From positions 4,294-68,293 of the forward strand of contig JADJZY010000017.1 in NCBI GenBank assembly GCA_016715505.1: 64,000 nucleotides of DNA. Direction: 5' to 3'. How positions within the stretch are numbered: the stretch's first letter is position 1; every line of letters starts with the position of its first letter. Source of the DNA: Bacteroidota bacterium (GTDB lineage: Bacteria; Bacteroidota; Bacteroidia; Chitinophagales; Chitinophagaceae). A model generated the notes under the pieces. The model worked only from the letters and a program-made list of their open reading frames with translations. It was not told where the DNA came from and did not search any database. A program made the position numbers and the translations under genes. Below are positions 39,266 to 47,219 of the stretch, piece by piece.

Positions 39266-39459
39266 AATAAATCGAAAGAGCAGTGATTTTATAGAGTGAA
39301 TCGCATGAAATGTTTTTCCCGAAAAGGTCCAAGTTTTGCCTTCAGTAAGGTGCTTTTAATAAAGTCCTGAAGATGATTCAAATATCTCAACCAAAACATC
39401 AATCGGTATTTCACTCTAAGTAAATAATAGAAAAACGAAAATCAAAAAAATAAAGCCGA

Positions 39460-40913
39460 TTATTTTAGACCCATGATGACTTTCTCTCTCACCTGTGATA
39501 AATGAATTCTTTCCTGTTCCATACTATCACGGTATCGAATGGTTACCGTTTGGTCTTCTTTGGTTTGATGATCAATCGTTACACAGAAAGGTGTGCCAAT
39601 GGCATCCATACGCCGGTATCGTTTACCAATGGCATCTTTTTCTTCATAAAAACAGAAAAAATGATCGCGACATTCATGCATGAGTTCACGTGCAATTTCA
39701 GGCAAACCATCCTTTTTCATCAAGGGGAAAATGGCCAGTTTAATAGGTGCTAACTTGGGTGGGAATTTTAAAACCACTCGGCTGTCCTGCTTTTCATCGG
39801 TACTCAAATCCTCTTCAACATAGGCCTCACTCAATACCATCAATATCGTTCGATCCAAACCGATAGAAGTTTCAATGACATACGGCACATAATTTCCAAA
39901 AGGTTTTCCGGTTGTTTCATCAATATCATTATCAAAGTACAGCAACTTTTTCTTACTATACTCCTGATGTTGTTTTAAGTCGAAATCCGTGCGGGAATGT
40001 ATCCCCTCCACTTCCTTAAATCCCATCGGAAATTCGTATTCAATGTCGCAGGCGGCGTCGGCGTAATGGGCTAATTTGACGTGATCATGAAACCGATATT
40101 TATCGGCCGGAATTCCCATTTCGAGGTGCCATTGCATTCTGGTCTTTTCCAATGTTCATACCACTGTTGCTGTGTTCCAGGACGAACAAAAAACTGCATT
40201 TCCATTTGTTCGAATTCACGCATTCTGAAAATGAATCCACGTGCTACAATTTCATTTCTAAACGCCTTTCCTACCTGAGCAATACCAAAAGGAATTTTCA
40301 TGCGAGCCGTCTTCTGTACATTCAGAAAATTAACAAAAATTCCCTGTGCCGTTTCAGGACGTAAATAAATAGTATCCGCATCTTCGGCAACACTTCCTAA
40401 TTGAGTACCAAACATGAGATTAAATTGTCGAACATCCGTCCAATTGCAGGTATTACTCACCGGACATGGGATTTTATGATTTTCGATCAAGGCTTTCAGG
40501 CCTGCAAAATCATCTTTTGCCAACAAGGAATCCATTTCGTGGAGTAATGATTTGGCCGCTTCAGAGTCGGCACCCAATTGATCCGCAAAACCTTCGATCA
40601 AATGATCGACCCGATAACGTTTTTTGCTATCTTTATTATCAATCATGGGGTCGCTGAAATTATCTACGTGCCCGCTGGCTTTCCAGGTTGTTGGATGCAT
40701 AAAAATTGCGGCGTCAATCCCAACAATATTTTCATTTTGGTAAACCATACTCTTCCACCATAAATCACGGATATTGCGTTTAAGTTCCACGCCCCATTGT
40801 CCGTAATCGTATACTGCCCCGAGGCCGTCATAAATTTCACTGGATGGAAAAATGAAGCCATATTCCTTACAATGAGAAATGATTGCCTGTAATTTATTTT
40901 GATCTGCTGCCAT
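39460..40913 (-). CDS. glyS: Glycyl-tRNA synthetase, dimeric (alpha2) type (one frameshift)
   Basis: This is the eukaryote/archaea-type single-chain glycyl-tRNA synthetase used by Bacteroidota. Start at 40913 (MAADQNKLQAIISHCKEYGF). The catalytic core shows GLGAVYDYGQWGVELKRNI, then LRPETAQGIFVNFLN, RNEIVARGFIFRMREFEQME and, after the break, GIPADKYRFHDH, ETSIGLDRT and the anticodon-binding domain (KLAPIKLAIFPL). The frame breaks at 40145-40148 (a run of four A on the minus strand); one more A gives EHWKKTRMQWHLEMG. The corrected length is about 484 residues, normal for the family. Confidence 0.94.
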
Positions 40914-40920
40914 AGGGTCG

Positions 40921-40928
40921 CAAAGATA
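40921..40928 (-). promoter_or_regulatory. -7 promoter element directly before glyS
   Basis: TATCTTTG on the minus strand is an exact TAnnTTTG match only 7 nt before the glyS ATG. This would put the transcript start at or next to the start codon, so the mRNA may be leaderless. No -33 TTTG at the standard spacing was found. Confidence 0.45.
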
Positions 40929-41009
40929 ATGAGACCGCTGCAAAACCTGTTTAAATAACCTAAATAGTCATTTGGCTTTGATTGAAATACGAAATCAGCC
41001 GAAAAAACG

Positions 41010-41050
41010 AAGCCCGCAAAATACCGGTATCATCGGCATCTTGCGGGCTT
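41010..41050 (-). terminator. Terminator after the T9SS protein gene
   Basis: A perfect 10-bp inverted repeat, AAGCCCGCAA (41010-41019) and TTGCGGGCTT (41041-41050), with a 21-nt loop containing its own small palindrome. On the minus strand it is followed by CGTTTTTT. It starts 33 nt after the stop of the T9SS protein gene. Confidence 0.8.
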
Positions 41051-41082
41051 TCTGATTTCAAATAATTTCCTGAAAATTGGAC

Positions 41083-42123
41083 TTAACGCATAAAACGGTA
41101 AGTAAATTGACGGTTTTCGGATTCCAACTGGATGAGATAAGTACCCGGCGATAAGGATTGCGTAGAAATTTGTTGGGAACCGGATTGCAACTGACCTGTT
41201 TGAATCATTGCACCTTGTGTGGAAATGATGCGATATTTCCAAGATGCCTGATTATAAATATTAATCAGCAAAGTAGTCTGTCCGGTATAGGTGCGAATAT
41301 CATGTGATTGCTGCAAAACCTGGGAGGTATAACCCACGTTAACAGCAGGCGCTTTATATGGTTTAAATCGATAAACCCTTCCACTTTGCGCATGGCCATT
41401 TAAACCCGGAGGTGTTACGATGCTCGAAAAATCATCCAATGAATCCATAGTGGGGTTAGATGGTGAACCCGTTAAGTAATAAAAATGTTTCATGGTAAAA
41501 TCGCTGGTATTGATGGAGTCAAAAATTGCAATTAAAGGCCCCGGACCGCCATCATACAAGTCAGCAAAAGGGGAAACATAGTTACCGGGTCCGTATATCA
41601 CATCAATCATATGACCATTTTCATGAAACCAGATTTGGAAGTTGGTTGAATCTGTATAAACACCATTGGAGATGGCATTAAAAAAACCGGCGTTTCTCCA
41701 TTCCATTTTAAAAATCCGATTTGGTGCAGTACCGGTCAACGCATAAGAAATGGGCGAAAAACTTCCATTGGTACTCGTGTCTTTGTCCTGCAAATCAGCC
41801 CCATTGGGCATCATCCCTGAAATATTTACAGTAGACATAGTGCTAGGCTTAGTCAATAACATGGCCCCTGAACCAAATTCACCATCTAAATAAATGGTAT
41901 TGGTGCTGTCATTAAAAAACTTAAACATAAATCCAATTGGAATAGAATAACTGTCATCATCCCAGAATACTCCATTATTCACTGAGGTGGCACTGCTTAA
42001 ATAATTAAAAGAAGAAACCCAGGAGGTATCTTCATAGTGTGTGTATTGCGCACGCAGCGGAACATTCGAAATCAGACATAACAAAAAAGATGAAAAGACG
42101 GTTTTCAGGTGTAATGTTTTCAT
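41083..42123 (-). CDS. T9SS-exported protein with C-terminal sorting domain
   Basis: The 346-residue protein has a signal peptide (MKTLHLKTVFSSFLLCLISNVPLRA-Q). Its central beta-rich region contains YLDGEFGSGAMLLTK, RIFKMEWRNAGF and FQIWFHENGHMIDVIYGPGNY, which resembles the jelly-roll or lectin-like regions of Bacteroidota surface proteins. The last 80 residues are a T9SS type A sorting domain (QTTLLINIYNQASWKYRIIS, LSPGTYLIQLESENRQFTYR). The HENGH segment is not a zinc-peptidase HExxH. It starts 11 nt after ytxJ, so it may be cotranscribed with it. Confidence 0.75.
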   Translation of the reverse strand: MKTLHLKTVFSSFLLCLISNVPLRAQYTHYEDTSWVSSFNYLSSATSVNNGVFWDDDSYSIPIGFMFKFFNDSTNTIYLDGEFGSGAMLLTKPSTMSTVNISGMMPNGADLQDKDTSTNGSFSPISYALTGTAPNRIFKMEWRNAGFFNAISNGVYTDSTNFQIWFHENGHMIDVIYGPGNYVSPFADLYDGGPGPLIAIFDSINTSDFTMKHFYYLTGSPSNPTMDSLDDFSSIVTPPGLNGHAQSGRVYRFKPYKAPAVNVGYTSQVLQQSHDIRTYTGQTTLLINIYNQASWKYRIISTQGAMIQTGQLQSGSQQISTQSLSPGTYLIQLESENRQFTYRFMR

Positions 42124-42134
42124 GATTATTCTTT

Positions 42135-42473
42135 TTAGGTAAGTTGTAGAAATTGAGATTGAATTTCTTGCATGTCAATACCGCTATGGCTTTCATCGTA
42201 CACACAAGCGGCTTGATGAATCAAAAGCACTTGGGGTGATTCATGAGCAACCTGAAGCATATCAGCTATTTGATTTGAAATATCCCGATAACGAACCAGG
42301 TCTAAATAATAAAAGAGGAGTCCATGCGGCGATTCTGCACGTTCCAGACGTGCCTTAGCCATATGCGAAATCGAACAGCGGGTGCTGTGCTTGAAAATGA
42401 GAATGGGGTGTAGATGACTTTCTTCTATGATTTGCTTTAACTGAAGCGAATCATTCAAATCAATCCATTGCAT
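42135..42473 (-). CDS. ytxJ: YtxJ/BrxC-like monothiol bacilliredoxin-type protein
   Basis: The 112-residue thioredoxin-fold protein carries the segment ILIFKHSTRCSIS at about residues 25-37, where a single cysteine follows HSTR. This is the mark of the YtxJ (BrxC) family, which acts in bacillithiol-based de-bacillithiolation. A cis-proline stretch (HESPQVLLIHQ) is near residue 80. bshB1, a bacillithiol synthesis gene, lies 3 kb away in the same window, which supports the role. It is preceded by a 44-residue lipoprotein gene with a 2-nt gap. Confidence 0.8.
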   Translation of the reverse strand: MQWIDLNDSLQLKQIIEESHLHPILIFKHSTRCSISHMAKARLERAESPHGLLFYYLDLVRYRDISNQIADMLQVAHESPQVLLIHQAACVYDESHSGIDMQEIQSQFLQLT

Positions 42474-42475
42474 AT

Positions 42476-42610
42476 TTAACGGAACAAACCGATCAGTGGT
42501 TTTAAAGTGATGTGTTCAGGACAGCCATATTTTTTCTTGGTGGCACAAGATGTAAATGCCAGCGCACAGATAAAGGCTATTGCCCATAATCGGAATGTTT
42601 GCTTTTTCAT
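42476..42610 (-). CDS. 44-residue lipoprotein upstream of ytxJ
   Basis: This short gene encodes MKKQTFRLWAIAFICALA followed by FTSC, a lipoprotein signal with lipobox FTSC, and then about 22 mature residues beginning ATKKKYGCPEH and ending LIGLFR. It starts at the ATG at 42610, divergent from the saccharopine dehydrogenase gene, and ends 2 nt before ytxJ. The mature KKKYGCP motif with one cysteine is, from memory, recurrent in tiny bacteroidotal lipoproteins, but no function is known. The signal sequence and operon spacing argue that it is real. Confidence 0.68.
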   Translation of the reverse strand: MKKQTFRLWAIAFICALAFTSCATKKKYGCPEHITLKPLIGLFR

Positions 42611-42632
42611 TCTGAGATTTATTTAATAGATA

Positions 42633-42640
42633 TACCTTTG
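42633..42640 (+). promoter_or_regulatory. -7 promoter element of the saccharopine dehydrogenase-like gene
   Basis: TACCTTTG is an exact TAnnTTTG match 33 nt before the ATG at 42674, giving a leader of about 27 nt. It lies in the short divergent region next to the 44-residue lipoprotein gene. A -33 element was not clear. Confidence 0.5.
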
Positions 42641-42673
42641 CAAATGTACACTAAATCCAGAAATACCAACTAA

Positions 42674-44002
42674 ATGACCAATATTTTAGTTTTCGGTGCA
42701 GGAAAGTCTTCCTCCTACCTCATTCGATACCTTTTGGAGCATGCACCCAAGCTGTTCTGGCAGGTTACTGTGGCAGATGCCAATATCAACGCTGCTGTCG
42801 AAAAAGTGGGTCGATCAGATTTTGGAACGGCCGTACAAATTGATATTTCGGATGAAAAACATCGAAAAAGACTGATTGCCAATGCCAATATGGTGGTTTC
42901 GCTCTTGCCGCCAGCCCTCCATATTATTGTAGCCAAAGATTGCCTGGAGTTAAAAAGACATTTGGTGACCGCCTCCTATGTTTCAGATGAAATTCAGGCG
43001 CTGCACCGAGATGCCAGAGACGCCGGTTTACTCTTCATGAACGAAATTGGATTAGATCCCGGCATCGACCACATGAGTGCCATGAAAATTATTCATGAGG
43101 TTGAAAGACTGGGTGGAGAAATTTATTCATTTAAATCCTATTGTGGCGGGCTCGTTGCTCCGGAATCGGACGATAATCCATGGCATTATAAAATTTCATG
43201 GAACCCCCGAAATATCGTTATGGCGGGCAAATCCGGTGCAGAATTTCAACTTAGTGGGTTCCAAAAACATCTGGAATATCCCCATTTATTTGCGGAGTAT
43301 GAAAAAATAAAGATCCCCGGATTGGGGACCCTTGCTGCTTATGCCAATCGGGATAGTATGAGTTATATGGAGCTTTATGGTCTGCATTCAGTAAAAACGA
43401 TGTTGCGCGCCACGCTTCGGTATGAGAGTTTTTGCATTGGATGGAATGCGGTGGTGCAATTGGGCCTGACCGATGAAGAAACAGAATATCCGATGGGTGA
43501 TATGAGATACCTTGACTGGTTCATGCAAGCTTCTGCTCACCTGGAGGGAAAAACACCTCAGGAAAGGATAAAACAAATCGGAAAAAAAAGCAGTGAAGCC
43601 GTGGAACTCATCGAATGGCTGGAAGTTTTTTCTGAATCAAAAATTGATTTAAAAGGGAATAAAAAGAGCGCAGAAATTTTGCAATATATCCTGGAGCGAA
43701 AATGGGCGATGGCAGATACTGACAAGGATATGATTGTGATGCATCATGAGTTTGAATATGGGCGGAAAAACTTTGATGCCAAATTACACAGTTCACTCAT
43801 CGTTACCGGAACGGATAAAACCTATACGGCCATGGCCAAAACCGTTGGTTTACCTATGGCGATTTTTACCAAACATTTTTTAGCCGGGAAGTTTAAAAAT
43901 CTGGTGGGCGTACAAATTCCCGTTAGTAAAGATGTATACAAGCCTATCCTGAAAGAACTGAGCGAATATGGAATTGATTTTGTTGAAACCTTTCCGGCTT
44001 AA
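42674..44002 (+). CDS. Saccharopine dehydrogenase-family protein
   Basis: The 442-residue protein has a Rossmann N-terminus (NILVFGAGKSSSYLIRYL) and a region to about 110 matching the NAD(P)-binding part. Then come NEIGLDPGIDHMSAMKII and YCGGLVAPESDDNPWHYKISWNPRNI, which are strong marks of the LYS9-like saccharopine dehydrogenase (glutamate-forming) family. A substrate domain follows to the C-terminus. It may act in lysine breakdown or in a related reductase step; no partner lysine-ketoglutarate reductase is nearby. Its 3' end overlaps the convergent sirtuin gene by 4 nt. Confidence 0.85.
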   Translation: MTNILVFGAGKSSSYLIRYLLEHAPKLFWQVTVADANINAAVEKVGRSDFGTAVQIDISDEKHRKRLIANANMVVSLLPPALHIIVAKDCLELKRHLVTASYVSDEIQALHRDARDAGLLFMNEIGLDPGIDHMSAMKIIHEVERLGGEIYSFKSYCGGLVAPESDDNPWHYKISWNPRNIVMAGKSGAEFQLSGFQKHLEYPHLFAEYEKIKIPGLGTLAAYANRDSMSYMELYGLHSVKTMLRATLRYESFCIGWNAVVQLGLTDEETEYPMGDMRYLDWFMQASAHLEGKTPQERIKQIGKKSSEAVELIEWLEVFSESKIDLKGNKKSAEILQYILERKWAMADTDKDMIVMHHEFEYGRKNFDAKLHSSLIVTGTDKTYTAMAKTVGLPMAIFTKHFLAGKFKNLVGVQIPVSKDVYKPILKELSEYGIDFVETFPA

Positions 44003-44697
44003 CCCATCCAGTCAGTCAAAAGTAATCGCTCCAACTCACGGATTCCTTCAGTGGCTGGTTGTTCAATCTTGATCAAAGGCCCTTGTCGGGAAATGGCCGG
44101 AATTTTTTTATCCAATACAAATACCGGAACAAATGGCGCTGTGTATTGTAAGAGGGAAGCTGCAGGATATACCACCAAGCTGGTTCCAATCACTACAAAC
44201 AAATCTGCATCCATACTGATGCGAATAGCAGGCTCAAGCATAGGAACCTGTTCATGAAACCATACAATATGAGGTCGTAATTGTGCGCCATCCTCGGCCA
44301 AATCGCCCCATTGAATATCGCCAATGATCGGATAAATCAAGGATTCATTTTTTTCGCTCCGCATCTTAAAAATTTCTCCATGCAGATGAAGGACTTTTTT
44401 AGATCCTGCCCTTTCATGTAAGTTATCAATATTTTGTGTGATCACATGCACATCAAAGTGTTTTTCCAATGCTGCGATTCCAATATGCGCTTCATTGGGA
44501 TCGGCTTCCAGAATATTTTTCCTTCTTTCGTTATAAAAACGAAGCACCTGATTGGGATCTTTTTGCCAGGCCATTGGAGTGGCTACATCTTCCACCCGAT
44601 AACCGTCCCATAAACCATCACTATCCCGAAAGGTTTTTAACCCACTTTCTGCGCTGATTCCTGCGCCGGTAAATACGACCAGTTTTTTCTGTTGCAT
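43999..44697 (-). CDS. Sir2-family NAD-dependent protein deacylase lacking the zinc cysteines
   Basis: Start at 44697 (MQQKKLVVFTGAGISAESGL); the open frame extends five codons more. The 232-residue protein has the NAD-binding GAGISAESGLKTFRD, the catalytic TQNIDNLHERAG followed by HLHG (catalytic His), and IGTSLVVYPAA. The usual CxxC pairs that bind structural zinc are absent: the stretch after HLHG (EIFKMRSEKNESLIYPIIGD) has no cysteine. As I recall, some bacteroidotal sirtuins partly lack these cysteines. It probably removes acyl groups from lysines in the cytoplasm. It converges on the saccharopine dehydrogenase gene. Confidence 0.88.
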   Translation of the reverse strand: MQQKKLVVFTGAGISAESGLKTFRDSDGLWDGYRVEDVATPMAWQKDPNQVLRFYNERRKNILEADPNEAHIGIAALEKHFDVHVITQNIDNLHERAGSKKVLHLHGEIFKMRSEKNESLIYPIIGDIQWGDLAEDGAQLRPHIVWFHEQVPMLEPAIRISMDADLFVVIGTSLVVYPAASLLQYTAPFVPVFVLDKKIPAISRQGPLIKIEQPATEGIRELERLLLTDWMG

Positions 44698-44742
44698 AGA
44701 GGGAAGATACAATATTTAAACAAATTTTAAAAGCTGAATCCT

Positions 44743-44750
44743 TACTTTTG
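44743..44750 (+). promoter_or_regulatory. -7 element for the L,D-transpeptidase-like gene
   Basis: TACTTTTG fits TAnnTTTG and lies 18 nt before the ATG at 44769, implying a leader of about 12 nt. No -33 TTTG is found at 17-23 nt, only an A/T-rich stretch. Confidence 0.42.
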
Positions 44751-44768
44751 TAAGCACTTTTCAAGGAT

Positions 44769-45544
44769 ATGTATAAAATATTTTCTACCTGGATATTGTT
44801 GATGCTGGCATTGAATTGCCAATCACAAATGCCCCCGCTCAGCACCCAATTCCCGGATTTGACTTTCAAGAATTATCAGTTATCCTTCGACCGGGTTCGA
44901 ACGGCTTACCAGAAATATGAAGCTGGTGTTCGGAAAATGTTTGAAGAAAAGAAAATCAAATATCCCTGTTCAAACATATTAATCAGGGGATTCAAAGGCA
45001 GTAATGATTTTGAAATTTGGGGTAGAAATTCTCTGCAAGACACTTTTATCTTGATCAAAAACTATAAGATTTGCGCACTATCGGGCATTTTAGGACCAAA
45101 GCGTTACGAAGGTGATCGTCAAGTTCCGGAAGGTTTCTACTTTTTATCGGATTTCAAACCAAATAGCGAGTATCATCTTTCCATGTTGGTCAATTACCCG
45201 AACTATTCAGATTTGATTGCTGGCGACAAAACCCGACCGGGTGGTGATATTTATATTCATGGCGCCTGTATGACCGTGGGATGTATGCCGATGACCAATG
45301 AACTGATTGAGGAAATTTACGTTGTAGCATTGATTTCCAGAATTCATGGGCAATTAAATATCCCGGTACATATTTTCCTTTAAAATACACCCAAAAAGGA
45401 TTGGATTATTTAGGCAAGGAATATAAAAATGAGGTGGAGAAGCACAAATTCTGGATTAACCTGAAACGTGCTTATGATTATTTCGAAGCCACCCATAAAA
45501 CCTTACCGGTGATGTATGACGAAAAAGGCAACTATGCTTTTTAA
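44769..45544 (+). CDS. YkuD/YafK-like L,D-transpeptidase-family protein (one frameshift)
   Basis: The corrected protein is about 258 residues. A short signal-like N-terminus (MYKIFSTWILLMLALNCQS) may end in a lipobox (ALNC) or a normal cleavage site. The catalytic signature is IHGACMTVGCMPMTN near residue 160-174, the HGxxxxxGC form with the nucleophile cysteine. The frame stops at 45383; one added C near 45376-45378 gives VHIFPLKYTQKGLDYLGKEY and continues to 45544. L,D-transpeptidases of the YafK branch act in peptidoglycan cross-link editing or in breaking lipoprotein links. Sites in the periplasm are expected. Confidence 0.82.
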
Positions 45545-45612
45545 GGTCTGAATTATTTCACACTTTGCATCCCGGTACAAAACCCTTCTTCGGATCAAAA
45601 CGGAGTTACCCC

Positions 45613-46350
45613 CTATACAAATTCCGGCAAAATCATACAACTTAAATCTTTTAATCCAAGTTGGCTGTGTTTGCAAATAAATCCTTCTCCGTAAGCCACC
45701 CCGATTTTTTTACCCATCATCACATTGCGATAGGTAACTTGATTTAAATAGTTTTCGGAAGAAATATACGTTTGAGGCCCGTCCTCGGTATCTGAATAAA
45801 ACTGGGTGGAATAAGCTTTGACACTTTTCATTTTATCTTCAAACTGATTGGAAATATCGATGATAAAATCAGGCTCCATGTATTGATCTTGCACATAATT
45901 AAACACTTTCTTGGGCCTCCAGGCAGAAAGGGCTTTACCATCAACGATAGTTTCGATTTTCGATAAGCCGGACAAAAAGCAGGCATCCTTGACCAACTCA
46001 GCTGCCCGGGAATGATCGGGATGTCGATCTTTCAGCGCCGGACACAAAACAATATCCGGTTGATATTGACGAATAGCTGTAATGAGCTTCAGTTTATTTT
46101 CAGGATTATTTTCAAAAAAGCCATCCGCAAGCCCCAGGTTCTCCCGAATATCTAGTTGAAGAATTTCGGAGGCTTTACGGGCCTCTTCAAATCGTTGTTC
46201 AACACTCCCCCGACTTCCCAATTCCCCCCTGGTCAAATCAACGATACCAGTTGTCCAGCCTTTTTGTTTGTGTAATAACAAGGTTCCACTACAAGAAAGT
46301 TCAGCATCGTCAGGGTGTGCTGCAAAGGCCAACATGTTTATTTTCATCAT
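45613..46350 (-). CDS. bshB1: BshB1-like deacetylase of bacillithiol synthesis
   Basis: This LmbE-family (PIG-L) zinc deacetylase removes the acetyl group of GlcNAc-malate in bacillithiol synthesis. The 245-residue protein shows AAHPDDAELSCSGTLL (zinc site H-x-DD) near 10-25, then TRGELGSRG, LADGFFENN and the third zinc ligand region DRHPDHSRAAELV near 108-120. The segment PKKVFNYVQDQYMEPDFIID fits the BshB1 subgroup. Together with ytxJ this suggests that the host makes bacillithiol; bshA and bshC are not in the window. Confidence 0.88.
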   Translation of the reverse strand: MMKINMLAFAAHPDDAELSCSGTLLLHKQKGWTTGIVDLTRGELGSRGSVEQRFEEARKASEILQLDIRENLGLADGFFENNPENKLKLITAIRQYQPDIVLCPALKDRHPDHSRAAELVKDACFLSGLSKIETIVDGKALSAWRPKKVFNYVQDQYMEPDFIIDISNQFEDKMKSVKAYSTQFYSDTEDGPQTYISSENYLNQVTYRNVMMGKKIGVAYGEGFICKHSQLGLKDLSCMILPEFV

Positions 46351-46407
46351 GATTTAGTTATATGTTTAAACATCAAAGTAACGCCATTATCTTCTCATCT
46401 GCAAACC

Positions 46408-47088
46408 TCAAGAACGTTTGGCTTCAAAATGCCCTCTGGCAAGTATTTCCTGAACGATCTCCTCAATAGCCTGATCTTCACCTTCGGGATCGTAAGAATT
46501 TTTTAGATTATTATTAAACAGTACAGCAACTGCTTGCCAAATACCGGCATTAAATCCGCCTTTCAGGTCGCGGACAATTTGATAGCAAGGTTTACCCGTT
46601 TCCCGGGCTATGAGTTTAACCAGAATTTGTCCTTGAGAAATGGTGAGATTTTCCAGTTCATTCTTAAACTTTCGGTTCAGTTCATTTTCTTTATTTCGTT
46701 TAAATTGTTGTTTGGCTTCTTTACTATGCAATGAAGAAAGGACTGAATCCACATCCTTGAGGATCAATGAAGCGGCAACGGCATAAGGATAAACGATATA
46801 CACGTTATAACGCAGTAAAGCCATCTGCTCCTCTTGCTTTCTCCAATTTCGTCGTTCGCGTACCAGCCAACGTGGGGCTTTTTCGCGAATGATGGTTTCC
46901 CGAAGCCACTGATGGGGTATGGTATCATTACCGATAACAATACCGCCTACCCGTATAGTATCATGATTGCTCTGTGCACGAAGAGGATTGATGCTACCCA
47001 TAAAACAAAGTATCGAAATCAAACAAAAGCATGACTGTAAGCAGACAAATGGTCGGAGCTTTTGGATGAGCAGATGATTCCCTTTCAT
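46408..47088 (-). CDS. DUF4294-family protein
   Basis: The 226-residue protein has a long signal-like N-terminus (hydrophobic residues 14-37, ending RAQS). The core NDTIPHQWLRETIIREK is followed by YNVYIVYPYAVAASLIL and GQILVKLIARETGKPCYQIVRDLKGG, the features of DUF4294 proteins of Bacteroidota. Its C-terminal segment (GFNAGIWQAVAVLFNNNLK) is typical. Function is unknown; location is probably periplasmic. It is a single gene between bshB1 and purD; the 131 nt up to purD show no other gene. Confidence 0.75.
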   Translation of the reverse strand: MKGNHLLIQKLRPFVCLQSCFCLISILCFMGSINPLRAQSNHDTIRVGGIVIGNDTIPHQWLRETIIREKAPRWLVRERRNWRKQEEQMALLRYNVYIVYPYAVAASLILKDVDSVLSSLHSKEAKQQFKRNKENELNRKFKNELENLTISQGQILVKLIARETGKPCYQIVRDLKGGFNAGIWQAVAVLFNNNLKNSYDPEGEDQAIEEIVQEILARGHFEAKRS

Positions 47089-47219
47089 ATGGTTACCTCG
47101 TTGATACTATATCCAGATGACCTCAAAGCCATACAGGATGCTGTATTAAACAAATATACGGCATGTAATATTGTGCCGGCCTACTAAAGGGCCACGTATT
47201 TTTTTTGGAATGAATAGGT

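Noticed and set aside
41611..41640. HENGH in the T9SS protein as a zinc-peptidase site
   Set aside because: HENGH fits the letters of HExxH, but the flanking sequence is beta-strand and no downstream third ligand pattern is present.
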